NCBI RefSeq assembly: GCF_002288925.2 | Contig: NW_022098068.1 | Span: 597,923 to 661,922, forward strand | DNA length: 64,000 nt | From: Delphinapterus leucas | Taxonomy: Eukaryota; Chordata; Mammalia; Artiodactyla; Monodontidae | Reading direction: 5' to 3' | Shown: in pieces, positions 21,554 to 32,237 of the stretch | Layout: each line of letters opens with the position of its first letter | Numbering within the stretch: the first letter of the stretch is position 1 | The notes under the pieces: model-generated | Databases searched by the model: none | What the model was told of the DNA's origin: nothing | The model's input: only the letters and a program-made list of their open reading frames with translations | Translations under genes and position numbers: made by a program

Positions 21554-22554
21554 TATTAATGTGTTTTGGCTGCAGGAAGTAGAAAACAGACTCAAAGAAG
21601 CTAAATTAAGAACCTCTATTGGTTTGTATAACTTTAAGTAGAGAGGATGGCTTCAGGGTTGGCTTTATCAAGTCTTAGGTACTTTTCTTAAATAAATAAA
21701 TGGAAATAAACTTGATAATGATTAGTTATTTAAATTCAATATACCCCAAATCTTATTAACCATCTTTCATCTGAATCTACCTCACACCCAGTTTTTCCCA
21801 TTCTTGCCAGTAGCGGCACCAATGACCCAGTCACTTAAACTAGAAACTTCGGAGTCTTTTGGGGATCTTTTTTGTTTATCCATATGTTACTTAGCTGTAC
21901 ACTCTCTGTATGCAGACACACTCTTCAACTTGGATTTTCTCATAGTGACAAAATGTTTGTAACACTTTCCAGCACACACTGAGATGTCCAGAAAGAGTAT
22001 AATCATTTCTGGAATTATTTTTTCCTTTCCTAAAAATCTCCAATAAACCTCTCCTTACATTTCACTGGCCTGAGTTGGCTAACATGTTCATTCCTGAGCC
22101 AGCCACTGGCTAGGAGAATGGTATGGGTTTACTGGTTTAGGCCTAGGTCTCTGAATCAACTATTGTGGCAAAGGGGATAAGACCCACAGACTAGTCTATA
22201 CCAGCCCTGGTGTTGAAGTTGATGTTGGAGTGGGACCTGAGGTTGGGTTGGCTTCCTCTGAGTCCCAGGAGTGCTTGAGAAAAGAGATGGATACTGAAAG
22301 AACATCAGGTGTGTAGAAAGGGGAGAAAAGATATTAGGTAGGTACCAATAATGTCTATTACCTGTCCTTTGATCCAGAGGGAAACTTTTGGACAGGATGG
22401 GTTTTCTAGAGATCTGTATCTTGGACAGAAATCAAAGATCAGTTGTTTTTGTTACAGGTTAGTGTATGTGGTGTGTGTGTGTGTGATGATTTTGTACTCA
22501 AGTTTGGAAACTCTGCTTATACTCAGCCTATTATAATTGGCATTGCAGTTTAGA
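21554..22554. other. Single-copy DNA with probable L2 piece
   Basis: About 21740-21870 reads like internal L2 ('caatgacccagtcacttaaa', 'ctagaaacttcggagtcttt'). A short (GT)n run lies near 22471-22484. The stretch around 22095-22160 ('gccagccactggctaggaga', 'ggtttaggcctaggtctctg') resembles part of some old repeat that I cannot name. No gene is seen. Confidence 0.4.
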
Positions 22555-23330
22555 AAATTTTGTCATATTGCATTTGCTTAAACTCCCCAGTGGCTACCCA
22601 GTGCTTGACAGTATAATGTTCTAAACACTCAATTTGGCATTCACAGTCCCAACCTATCACCTCCTGCTGTTAGCCATCATCATTATCATTATTATCATCA
22701 TCAAAACCTTGATGTGTTTTGTATAACTTGTATAACTGTGTTAGCTAGCTTACATGAATTATCTAATTCATTTAATTTTAATCTTCATTATGCACAAATG
22801 ATTCCCATTTTATAAATGAAAGAAAGGAGATTCATAGGTTACATAACTTGTCCAAACTTCTCCAAAGTTGTAAGGGCTTTAACTACCATGTTATTTGGTC
22901 TTCCTGCCTTATGCAGGCCACTGTCCCCTAAAACAAAGCTGGATTTATTTAATCCTTGAAAATTTCCGGATAACTTTCTATTTCTAAAGTTCAATTATGG
23001 CAATCCTTTCTCCTAGAATGCCCTTCTCAGCTCAATCCAAAATGTGCACAATGTGAAGATACAATTCCTTCAGAAAGATCATTTTTCTGACCTAATGCAC
23101 GCACGCATGCATGCGTGCACACACACACACACACACACACACGCATACACATCCTCTGGGAAGGTTTCCTTGTGACCCATTCACTTGTAATTACTTGTTC
23201 AATGTCTTACCTTCTCTTGCCAGACTATATCATCCACCAGGAAAGAGATCAAGCCTGTCTTTTTGACTTCTGTGTCTGTAATGTGTACACGTAGTAGGCA
23301 CTCAACAAATATTTGTGGAATGAGTGCATT
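22555..23330 (+). repeat. L2 LINE 3' region with an inserted antisense MIR
   Basis: L2 wording appears at 'aactccccagtggctaccca', 'ctagaatgcccttctcagct', 'cttctcttgccagactatat' and the 3' end 'gtagtaggcactcaacaaat'. Between about 22690 and 22870 an antisense MIR interrupts it ('attatctaattcatttaatt', 'cccattttataaatgaaaga'). A TCA/ATT-rich microsatellite at about 22676-22704 and a CA-rich tract at 23098-23150 lie within it. Confidence 0.7.
23098..23150. repeat. Alternating purine-pyrimidine tract (GCAC/ATGC then CA)n
   Basis: 'gcacgcacgcatgcatgcgt' followed by about 13 CA units. Long alternating purine-pyrimidine runs favour left-handed Z-DNA, and the 'gcatgcatgc' core is self-complementary. 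Confidence 0.9.
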
Positions 23331-23399
23331 TTGACTGTCAAGTTATGGGTACAGTGTACTATGTCTTTAAAACTAGTGGAAGATTGCTTAAAGATGTGG
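23303..23399 (+). repeat. Apparent source of a 97-bp copied segment
   Basis: The end of the L2 plus adjacent unique sequence, from 'caacaaatatttgtggaatg' to 'gcttaaagatgtgg', recurs at 25884-25980 with equal length and 6 differences by eye. No short repeats flank the copy and it has no poly-A. Confidence 0.9.
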
Positions 23400-23883
23400 G
23401 GCTCCTGGTCTTCTAAATATTTCTTGTCACTACAGAATAGTTTAACTCCATATACTTTCCTCCAAAATTATCCCCACCACATTGAATCTTAGATTGTTTC
23501 CTTTGGAATCTGGTTTGGTGCCTAATCTCAGCTCTTCTCTTGATTCTTCTCTCACCCAGCTTGCTAAGATTGTCATGCCATCTATCATCTCTTGGTATCT
23601 GACCAGATTCAGTTTGCTTATTCTTTCCTGCCTCACTCCTCTTGTCAAGTGCTTGAGCTTCACAGAGCCCCATTATTCTATGTACCTTAAGAACTTCACT
23701 TGGCTTGGGTAAGTGTGAATGGAGGGGACAAATGCTCCGAGCTTAATGCCAGCTTCTTAAATAAGGAATATGAGCCATATCAGTCTGAAATGTGTACTTA
23801 TATTTCAAGACATTTTCAGCTCTCAAGTTTCACAAAATTACCTCAGTATGTTACCATAGACCTTAGATTACATTACAGTTGAA
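23400..23883. other. Unclassified sequence, no gene supported
   Basis: Overlapping short open frames on both strands at 23413-23712 show no family resemblance that I recognise. I see no poly-A, no splice context and no repeat name. Confidence 0.35.
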
Positions 23884-24864
23884 ATTTGAGGTAGGGGTCC
23901 ACAGGATATCGGGAAGATAGCAGAATAGTATTCTACCATCTTCCCCACACAGAACATTGATTTTGATCTCTCCTGGCTGAGAGCATCTTTGTGGAAGCCC
24001 AAGGTTTCATTTGAGAAGTTCCAGCACACCGTTGGAGCAAAAAATCCAAGTATAGATACGTTGAAGAGGGTAAAAAGAACCATTTCACTTTAACTACAAC
24101 ACTCTTCCCCAAAGGTAGCACAGTTCAGTTCTAAGATAGACATCCTCAGTCCATGATTTCTCCCATGGGGGAAAATATAGCATGGTAAGTGAGTGCCTGG
24201 CTTCCCCTGCCATGTGAGGTATTGCCCAAGAGCCCACTTATTTCTCCTCTGATGCAAAATAATGAGGTGATAAGCATGGCCAAAGGGTTGAGAGACCATG
24301 GGAGAACAGCAAAGAAGGCTCAGAACTTATCAAAGAGCTGTGGAACCTTCCAACTGCCTCATGGACTCCATCAGGAAACCCACCCATGAGCTGTTTGGGA
24401 CACCTCACCTGTGAACACAACCAACTAGTCCTAATGTTCTGTACATCTCATGCACTCCCTGTGACTGGTTCCTTGTGTGCAACCCTGAAGACATCAAATG
24501 CAAGCCGTTGCAAATGGCTCACAAGCACACACAGAAAATCAGCTTGATTCTGTGGGATTGGGATAAGGCAGACAAACTTGAACAGTTCAGGGCGTCACCT
24601 TATGGAAAACAAACAAGAGATTCTCAGCATTCAACCTGGCTTTGCATAATCAAAAGAAGGCACACAATATTAAGAATTGCTCACCAAGAGGAAATAAGAG
24701 GTGTGGAGCAGGCACATCCATAGACTATGTCTCAGATCACTAGCCAGGCTGATTGGTGAAGCTTTACTTTCCTAAAGTCAGTCAGTAAAGACTGGAGGAG
24801 GTGATTGCTTCTACAAATGAAAAGACAGCTACACAAAACTGCAAGGAACATTAAAAAACAAGGA

Positions 24865-25073
24865 CGGGGCTTCCCTGGTGGTGCAGTGGTTGAGAGTCCA
24901 TCTGCCGATGCCGGGGACATGGGTTCATGCCCCGGTCCAGGAAGATCCCACATGCCACAGAGTGGCTGGGCCCGTGAGTCATGGCCGCTGAGCCTGCACA
25001 TCCAGAACCTGTGCTCCGCAACGGGAGAGGCCACAACAGTGAGAGGCCAGCGTACCACAAAAAAAAAAAAAAA
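24865..25073 (+). mobile_element. CHR SINE, full length
   Basis: Begins 'cggggcttccctggtggtgc', includes 'gggttcatgccccggtccag', 'catggccgctgagcctgcac' and 'ctccgcaacgggagaggcca', and ends in a long A run. Perfect 12-bp TSDs 'aaaaaacaagga' lie at 24853-24864 and 25074-25085. It sits in old L1 ORF1-proximal sequence. Open frames on both strands across it are SINE artefacts. Confidence 0.93.
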
Positions 25074-25484
25074 AAAAAACAAGGAAACATGTTTCCATGT
25101 AAGGAACATAATAATTTTCCAGTAACTGACCCCAAAGGAATAGAGATCTACAAATTGCCCAACAAAGAATTCAAAACAATTATTTTAAGGAAGCTCAAAT
25201 AGTTACAACATAACACAGTTAAATAGCTCAATGAAATTGGGAAAATAATACATGAACAAAATCATAAGTTCAGCAAAAAGTAGACATCATAAAAAGGAAC
25301 CATATAGAAATTCTGGAGCTAAAGAATACAATGAATGAAATGAAAAATGCCATAGAGAGCATCCACAACAGACTTGATTAAGCAGAAGAAAGAATCTGTG
25401 AATGATAGCAGAGTTTATTTAAAATTATCCAGTCAGAGAAGAAAAAAGAATGAAAATGAATGAATAACGCTTATGGGATTAAAG

Positions 25485-25740
25485 GAACAACATCATAAAA
25501 ACTAAAACATGTATTATGGTTCTTCCAAAAGGAAAACAGACAAAGCATGTGAGCATAAAGCTTATTTAAATAAATAATGGCTGAAAACTTCCCATATATG
25601 AGGAGAGATATGGGACAACATCAAAAAAGTAATACATGTATTATGGGACTCCCAGAAGGAGAAGAGACAAAGAAAGAGAGCATAAAGATTATTTAAAGAA
25701 ATAATGGCTAAAAATTTCCCAAATCTGAGGAGAGATATGG
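25485..25740 (+). repeat. Tandem duplication, about 128 bp x 2, inside old L1 ORF1
   Basis: Unit 1 (25485-25613, starting 'gaacaacatcataaaaacta') and unit 2 (25614-25740, starting 'gacaacatcaaaaaagtaat') both end 'gaggagagatatgg'. They cover the ORF1 segment that encodes the conserved '...AENFPNLR'-like region, so the segment occurs twice in this copy only. Confidence 0.85.
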
Positions 25741-25883
25741 ACATCTAGTTACATAAAGCTCAGAGATACCTAAACAGGTTCAACCCAAAGATGACTTATC
25801 TGAGACACATTATAATCAAATAATCAAAAATTAAAGGAAAAGGTAATTTTGAAATCAGCAAAAGCAAAGAGACTTGTCATATA

Positions 25884-25980
25884 CAACAAATAGTTGTGGA
25901 ATGAGTGAATTTTGACTGTCAAGTTATGGGTTCAGTGTACTATGCCTTTAAAACTACTAGAAGATTGCTTAAAGATGTGG
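25884..25980 (+). repeat. 97-bp copied segment inside old L1 ORF1
   Basis: ORF1-like sequence reads up to 'gagacttgtcatataca', then the foreign 97 bp begin. L1 sequence resumes at 'ctcctgtaaggttatctgtg' and 'tttctcagcagaaacc'. The segment matches 23303-23399 without gaps. Confidence 0.9.
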
Positions 25981-26445
25981 TTTACTCCTGTAAGGTTATC
26001 TGTGGTTTCTCAGCAGAAACCTTGTGGGCAAGTAGAGAGAGTGGTATAATGTATTCAAATACCTAAAGAAAAAATAAATGTAAAAAAAAGAGAATATTTT
26101 AACTGGCAAAGTTATCCTTCATAAATGAAGGAAAAATAACAGTTTTCCAAGATAAATAAAAGCTGAGAGACTGCAACACCGCTAAGCCTGTCTTACTAGA
26201 AATGCCAAAGGGACTTCAAGCTGAATTGAGAAGATGCTAATTAGTAACATGAAAACATATGGAAGTAAAAAAAACTCACTGTTAAAATAAGTGTATAGTC
26301 AAATTCAGACTATTCTAATACTGTAAGGGTGGCGTGTAAATCACTTTAACTTCTAGGATAAAGGTTAAAATACAAAATATTAGAAATAGGAAAGCTACAA
26401 TAATTTGTTAATGGATACACAATAAAAAAATGTACATTGTGACAT

Positions 26446-26790
26446 CAAACAGACCTACTACAGAATGGACTTGAGGATATGGGGAGGGGGAAGGGTAAGC
26501 TGTGACAAACTGAGAGAGTGGCATGGACATATATACACTACCAAACGTAAAATAGATAGCTAGTGGGAAGCAGCTGCATAGCACAGTGACATCAGCTCGG
26601 TGCTTTGTGACAACCTAGAGGGGTGGGATAAGGAGGGTGGGAGGGAGAGAGACACAAGAGAGAAGACATATGGGAACATATGTATAGGTATAACTGATGC
26701 ACTTTGTTACAAAGCAGAAACTAACACACCATTGTAAAGCAATTATACTCCAATAAAGATGTAAAAAAATAAAATAAAATAAATAAATTA
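26446..26790 (+). mobile_element. 5'-truncated L1, 3' UTR only
   Basis: Runs from 'gaatggacttgaggatatgg' through 'gcacagtgacatcagctcgg' to 'ctccaataaagatg' and an AAAAT-rich tail. Short TSDs 'gtgacat' flank it (26439-26445 and 26793-26799), and the interrupted old L1 wording ('attgtgacatcaaa') continues after it. It closely resembles the solo tail at 18026-18400, so both may come from one subfamily. Confidence 0.85.
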
Positions 26791-28042
26791 AAGTGACATA
26801 CTTCAAAAAAAGTGAATGAAATATGGGTGGAAGAAAGTAAAAGTTTTGTTTCAGCCTGCTATCAAAATTAAATTATCAACCTAAGTAGACTGTTATAAGG
26901 TATTTTATGTAAGCCTCATGGGAACCACAAAGAAAAAACCTATAGTAGATACAAAAAAAGAAAAAGAGAAGTAAATCAAAGCATGACATTACAAAAAAAA
27001 AATCAAATCACAAAGGAAGACAACAAGATGCGCCCAATATCAGAGGACCTAAGTATGTAAAGCAAATATTAACAGAAATAAAGGGAGAAATATATAGCAA
27101 TAAAATAATAGTAGGGGACTTCCATACCCCACTTTCAACAATGCATAGATCATGCAGAGAGAAAATCAATAAAGAAACACTGGACTTGAACTGCACTTTA
27201 AATCAAAGAGACTTAATAGACATATATATAACATTCCATCCAGCGGCAGCATACACATTCTTCTCAATTGCACACAGAACATTCTCAAGGATACATTGTA
27301 TCTTATGACTGAAAACACGTCTTAACAAATTTAAGACTGAAATCATATCAAGTGTCTTTTTTGTGACCACAATGTTATAAAAGTAGAAGTCAGTAAAATG
27401 ACAGAAACTGAAACATCCACAAATATTTGGAACTTAAATAATACACACCTGAACAACCAGGGCATCAAAGAAGAAATCTAAAGAGAAATTAAAAAAATCT
27501 TGAGACAAACAAAAGGGAAACATAACATGCTAAAACTTATGGAATGCAGCAGAATCAATTCTAAAAAGGAATTTTCATAGTGATGAACATTTTATTAAGA
27601 AAAAATCTCAAATAAACAACCTAACATTATATACCTTAAGAAATAAGAAAATGGAGAAAAAACTAAGCACAAAATTAACAGATGAAATGTTTAAATATCA
27701 GAGAAGAAATAAATGAAAGGAGCTATAAAAACAATAAAAAGTTAAAGTAAATTGAGAGTAGGTTTTCTGTAAAATAAACAAAATTGACAATCCTTTACTA
27801 GATTACAAAAAAGGAGAGAAGACTTAAATAAAATCAGAAATTCAAGATGAGACATTCCAACTGATATGATAGGAATACTAAATATTATAAGATAAGCATA
27901 TGATAACAAATTGGATAACCCAGAAGAAATTGACAAATTGCTACAAACATACAGCATACCAAGATTGATTCAGGAAGAAACAGAAAATTTGAATAGACCA
28001 ATAATTACTGAGATTGAATCAGTAATCAAAAACTCCCAATAA

Positions 28043-28241
28043 ACATGGCACAGTGGTTGAGAGTCTGCCTGCCCATGCAGGGGACACGGGTTCATGCCCC
28101 AGTCCGGGAGGATCCCACATTCCACAGGGCAGCTGGACCCATGAGCCATGGCCACTGAGCCTGCACGTCGGGAGCCTGTGCTCTGCAACGGGAGAGGCCA
28201 CAACAGTGAGAGGCCTGCATATTGCAAAAAAACAAGCAAAC
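28043..28241 (+). mobile_element. CHR SINE lacking its first bases
   Basis: The usual 'gggcttccctggtg' start is absent; the element begins near 'acatggcacagtggttgaga' and then follows the family ('gagccatggccactgagcct', 'caacgggagaggccacaaca'). TSDs 'aaactcccaataa' (28030-28042) and 'aaactcccagtaa' (28242-28254) differ at one base. SINEs made from tRNA-like genes usually keep their 5' end. Confidence 0.9.
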
Positions 28242-28833
28242 AAACTCCCAGTAAGAAAAGACCACTACCAGATAGCTTGACTTCCCAAAGCATCAAGAGG
28301 AAAGAACACCTCCAAACTCATTTTATAAGTTGAAAATTACCTTCATACCAAAGTTAGATAAGACCATTGATAGAAAAGAAAATTACAGGCCAATATCCAT
28401 GATGAACATAGGTGAAAAATCCTAAAGAAAATTCTACCAAACCAATTCAACAACACATTAAAAAGATGATACACCATGATCAAGTGAGATTTAGCCCTGG
28501 GATGGTTCAACATATGTAAATCAATAAATTTGATATACAACATGAACAGAATGAAAGATAAAAAATCATATGATCATTTCAAAATATGCAGAAAAAGCAT
28601 TGCGCAAAATGCAAACTTCTTTCATGATAAAAACTCTAAACAAATTTGTTACAGAATGAATGTACCTCAACATAATAAAGGATATATATGACAGGCCCTT
28701 AGCTAACATCATATTCACTGCTGAAAGTTGAAAGCTTTTCCTCTAAATACAGAAACAAGACAAGGATGCCCACTCTTGCCAGTTCTGTTCAACATGGTAC
28801 AACCCAGAGAAATTAAGGAAAAAAAGATATAAA

Positions 28834-30544
28834 TGACTATGTTGCACAAGGCAATCTACAGAGTCAATGCAATCCCTATCAAATTACCAATGGCACTTTT
28901 CAAAGAATTAGAAAAAATTTTTTAATTTGTATGGAAACACAAAAGACCCTGAACACCCAAAGCAATCTTGAGAAAGAAAAACGGAACTGGAGGAATCAGT
29001 CTCCCTGACTTCAGGCTATATACTACAAAGTTACAGTAATCAAGAGAGTATGGTACTGGCACAAAAACAGAACTATAGATCAATGGAAAATGAGAGAAAG
29101 CCCGGAGATAAACCTACACACCTATGGTCACCTAATCTATGAAAAAGGAGGCAAAAATATGCAATGGAGAAAAGCCAACCTCTTCAATAAATGGTGCTGG
29201 GAAAACTGGTCGGCTACATGTAAAAGAATGAAATGAAAACACCCACTAACACCATACACAAAAATAAACACAAAATGGATTAAAGGCCTAAATGTAAGAC
29301 CAGACACTATAAAACTCATAGAGGAAAACATAGGCATAACACTCTTTGACATAAATCACAACATCTTTTTTGACCTAACTCCTAGAGTAATGAAAATAAA
29401 AACAAAAATAAACAAATGGACCTAATTAAACTTAAAAGCTTTTGCACAGCAAAGGAAACCATAAACAAAATGAAAAGACAACCCTCAGAATGGGGGAAAA
29501 TATTTGCAAATGAAGCAACCAACAGGGGATTAACCTGAAAAATATACAAATAGCTCATGCAGCTCAATGTCAAAAAAACAAGCAACCCACTTAAAAAAAT
29601 GGGTGGAAGATCTAAATAGACAGTTCTCCAAAGAAGACATACAGCTGTCCAACAAACACATGAAAATATGTTCAACATCATTAATTATTAGAGAAATGCA
29701 GATCAAAATTACAATGAGGTATCACCTCACACCAGTCAGAATGGCCATCATCAAAAAATCTACAAACAATAAATGCTGGAGAGGGTGTGGAGAAAAGGGA
29801 ACCCTTCTGCACTGTTGGTGGGAATGTAAATTGATCCAGCCACTATGGAGAACTCTATGGAGGTTCCTTTAAAAATGAAAAATAGAATTACCATACGATT
29901 CAGCAATCCCACTCCTGGGCATATACCCAGATAAAACCATAATTCAAAAAGGTACAGGAACCCCAATGTTCATTGCAGCACTATTTACAATAGCCAGGAC
30001 ATGGCAGCAACCTAACTATCCATAAACAGAGGAATGGATAAAGAAGATATGGTACATATATATAATGGAATATTACTCAGCCATAAAAAGGTATGAAATT
30101 GGGTCATTTGTAGAAACGTGGATGGACCTAGAGACTGCCATACAGAGTGAAGTAAGTCACAAAGAGAAAAACAAATATCATATATTAACGTGTATATGTG
30201 GAATCTAGAAAAATGGTATAGGTGATTGCATTTGCAAAGCAGAAGTAGAGACACAGATGTAGAGAACTAATGTATGGATACCAAAGGGGAAGGTGGAGGT
30301 GGGAGGAATTGGGAGATTGGGATTGACATATATACACTATTGATACTATGTATAAAATAGATAACTAATGAGAACATACTCTAGAGCACCAGGAACTCTA
30401 CTTAATGCACTGTGGTGACCTAAATGGGAAGGAAATCCAAAAAAGAGTGGACATATGTATACGTATATGTGATTCATTTTGCTATACAGTATAAACTAAC
30501 ACAACATTGTAAAGCAATTATACTACAATAAAAATTAATTTAAA
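28834..30544 (+). mobile_element. 5'-truncated young L1 (end of ORF2 and 3' UTR)
   Basis: Starts in late ORF2 ('gactatgttgcacaaggcaa', then 'atcaaattaccaatggcact') and runs through 'tatggtactggcacaaaaac', 'gctgggaaaactggtcggct', 'aatgctggagagggtgtgga' and the 3' UTR to 'caataaaaattaatt'. The longest open piece is 29567-29872, a C-terminal ORF2 segment with the cysteine pattern seen in L1 ('[19 protein letters not shown]'). It splits the old L1 ORF2 reverse-transcriptase region; the catalytic 'gcagatgacatgat' follows it at 30588. Confidence 0.9.
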
Positions 30545-32021
30545 AAATAAAAGCTGTCCAAATCAGAAATGAAGAAATAAAGTTGTCTCTGCAGATGACA
30601 TGATATTTCACTTAGAAAATTCTAAAGACTCCACAAAAAATGTTAAAACAATAAGCTAAGTCAGAAAAGTTGCAGGATACAAAATCAACATACAAAAATC
30701 AGTTGCATTTCTATATATTAACAATGAATGAGCTAAAAAAGAAATTAAGAAAATCCCATTTACAATAGCATGAAAAGAATAAAATATTTCGTACTACTTC
30801 AAGCCATATACAGAGTTAATGCACTCTCTATCAAAATTCCAATGGCAATTTTCGCAGAAATAGAAAATACAATCCTACAATTTGTAGGGAAGCAAAAAAC
30901 AGCATGAATAGACCATGCAATCTTGATAAAGAAGAACAAAGCAGGAGGCACCACACTCTCTGATTGCAAACTGTATTACAAAGGTACAGTAATCAAAACA
31001 GTATGGTACTGACATAGAAGCAGACACATAGCCCAATAGAACAGAATAGAGATCCCAGAAGTAAACCTACACATATATGGTCAAATAACCTTCAACAAAG
31101 GCACCAACAATACACAGTGGGGAAAGGATAGTCTTTTCAATAAATGGTGTTAGGAAAACTGGATATTCACATTCAGAAGAGTAAAATTGCAGTCTTATCT
31201 TACACTATACACAAAAATTCAACTGAAAATGGATTAAAGGCTTAAATATAAGCCCTGAAACCGTAAAAACTTTGGCAAAGAAAATAGGGGGAAAGCTCCT
31301 CGTCGATGATCTTGCCAATGATCATCATTTTTTGCGTTTGACACTAAAAAGCACAGAAAACAAATGTAAAAATAAACAAGTGGGTGAAACAAAATCAAAC
31401 TAAAGAGTTTCTGTACTGCAAAAGAAACGACCAGACAAATGAAAATGCAACCTGTGGAAGGGATAAAATATTTGCAAACCACACATAGTCTACAGGGGTA
31501 ATATCCAAAATATATAAGGAACTCTAAATGTCAAGACCAATAAAACAAATAATCCAATTAAAAATGGGTTCAGAACCTGAATAGATCCTTTCCCAAAGAA
31601 GACACACAAATGGCCAACAGGTATTTGAAAGTATGCTCAGCACCACTAATCATCATGGAAAAGCAAATCAAAACCACAAAATATGTAACACTTGTTAGAA
31701 TGGCTATCATCAAAAGTACAAATGATAATGTGTTAGTGAGTATGTAAAGAAATAGGGACCTTTGTACATTGTTGGTGAGAATGTAAATTGGTACAGCCAT
31801 TATGGAAAACAGTATGCAGATTACTCAAAAAAATTAAAAATTAAACTACCATTTCCCTATTCTGGCTACATGTCCAAAAGAAGTAACATCCCAATATCAA
31901 AGAGGTATATCCACTTATATGCTTATTGCAGCATTATTCATGGTAGCTGAGATACGGAAACAAACTAAGTGTTCATTGATGGATGAATGAATGAAAAAAA
32001 TGTGACACATATATATATATA

Positions 32022-32227
32022 TTTTTTCCTTTTTTGCAGTACATGGGCCTCTCACTGCTGCGGCGTCTCCCACTGTGGAGCACAGGCTCCGGACACGCAG
32101 GCCCAGCAGCCACGGCTCACGGGCCCAGCTGCTCCGCGGCATGCGGGATCCTCCCAGACCGGGGCACGAACCCACGTCCCCTGCATCGTCAGGCGGAGTC
32201 CCAACCACTGCGCCACCAGGGAAGCCC
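32022..32227 (-). mobile_element. CHR SINE, antisense
   Basis: Reverse complement of the family: 'actgctgcggcgtctcccac', 'cagccacggctcacgggccc', 'gcgggatcctcccagaccgg', 'aaccactgcgccaccaggga' and end 'agcccc'. A poly-T tail faces left. AT-rich flanks ('catatat') make the TSD hard to fix. It keeps many CpG sites, so it is among the youngest repeats here. Confidence 0.9.
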
Positions 32228-32237
32228 CATATATGTT

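Noticed and set aside
24805..25135. Overlapping frames on both strands with poly-lysine or poly-phenylalanine
   Set aside because: These are translations of a CHR SINE and its poly-A tail.
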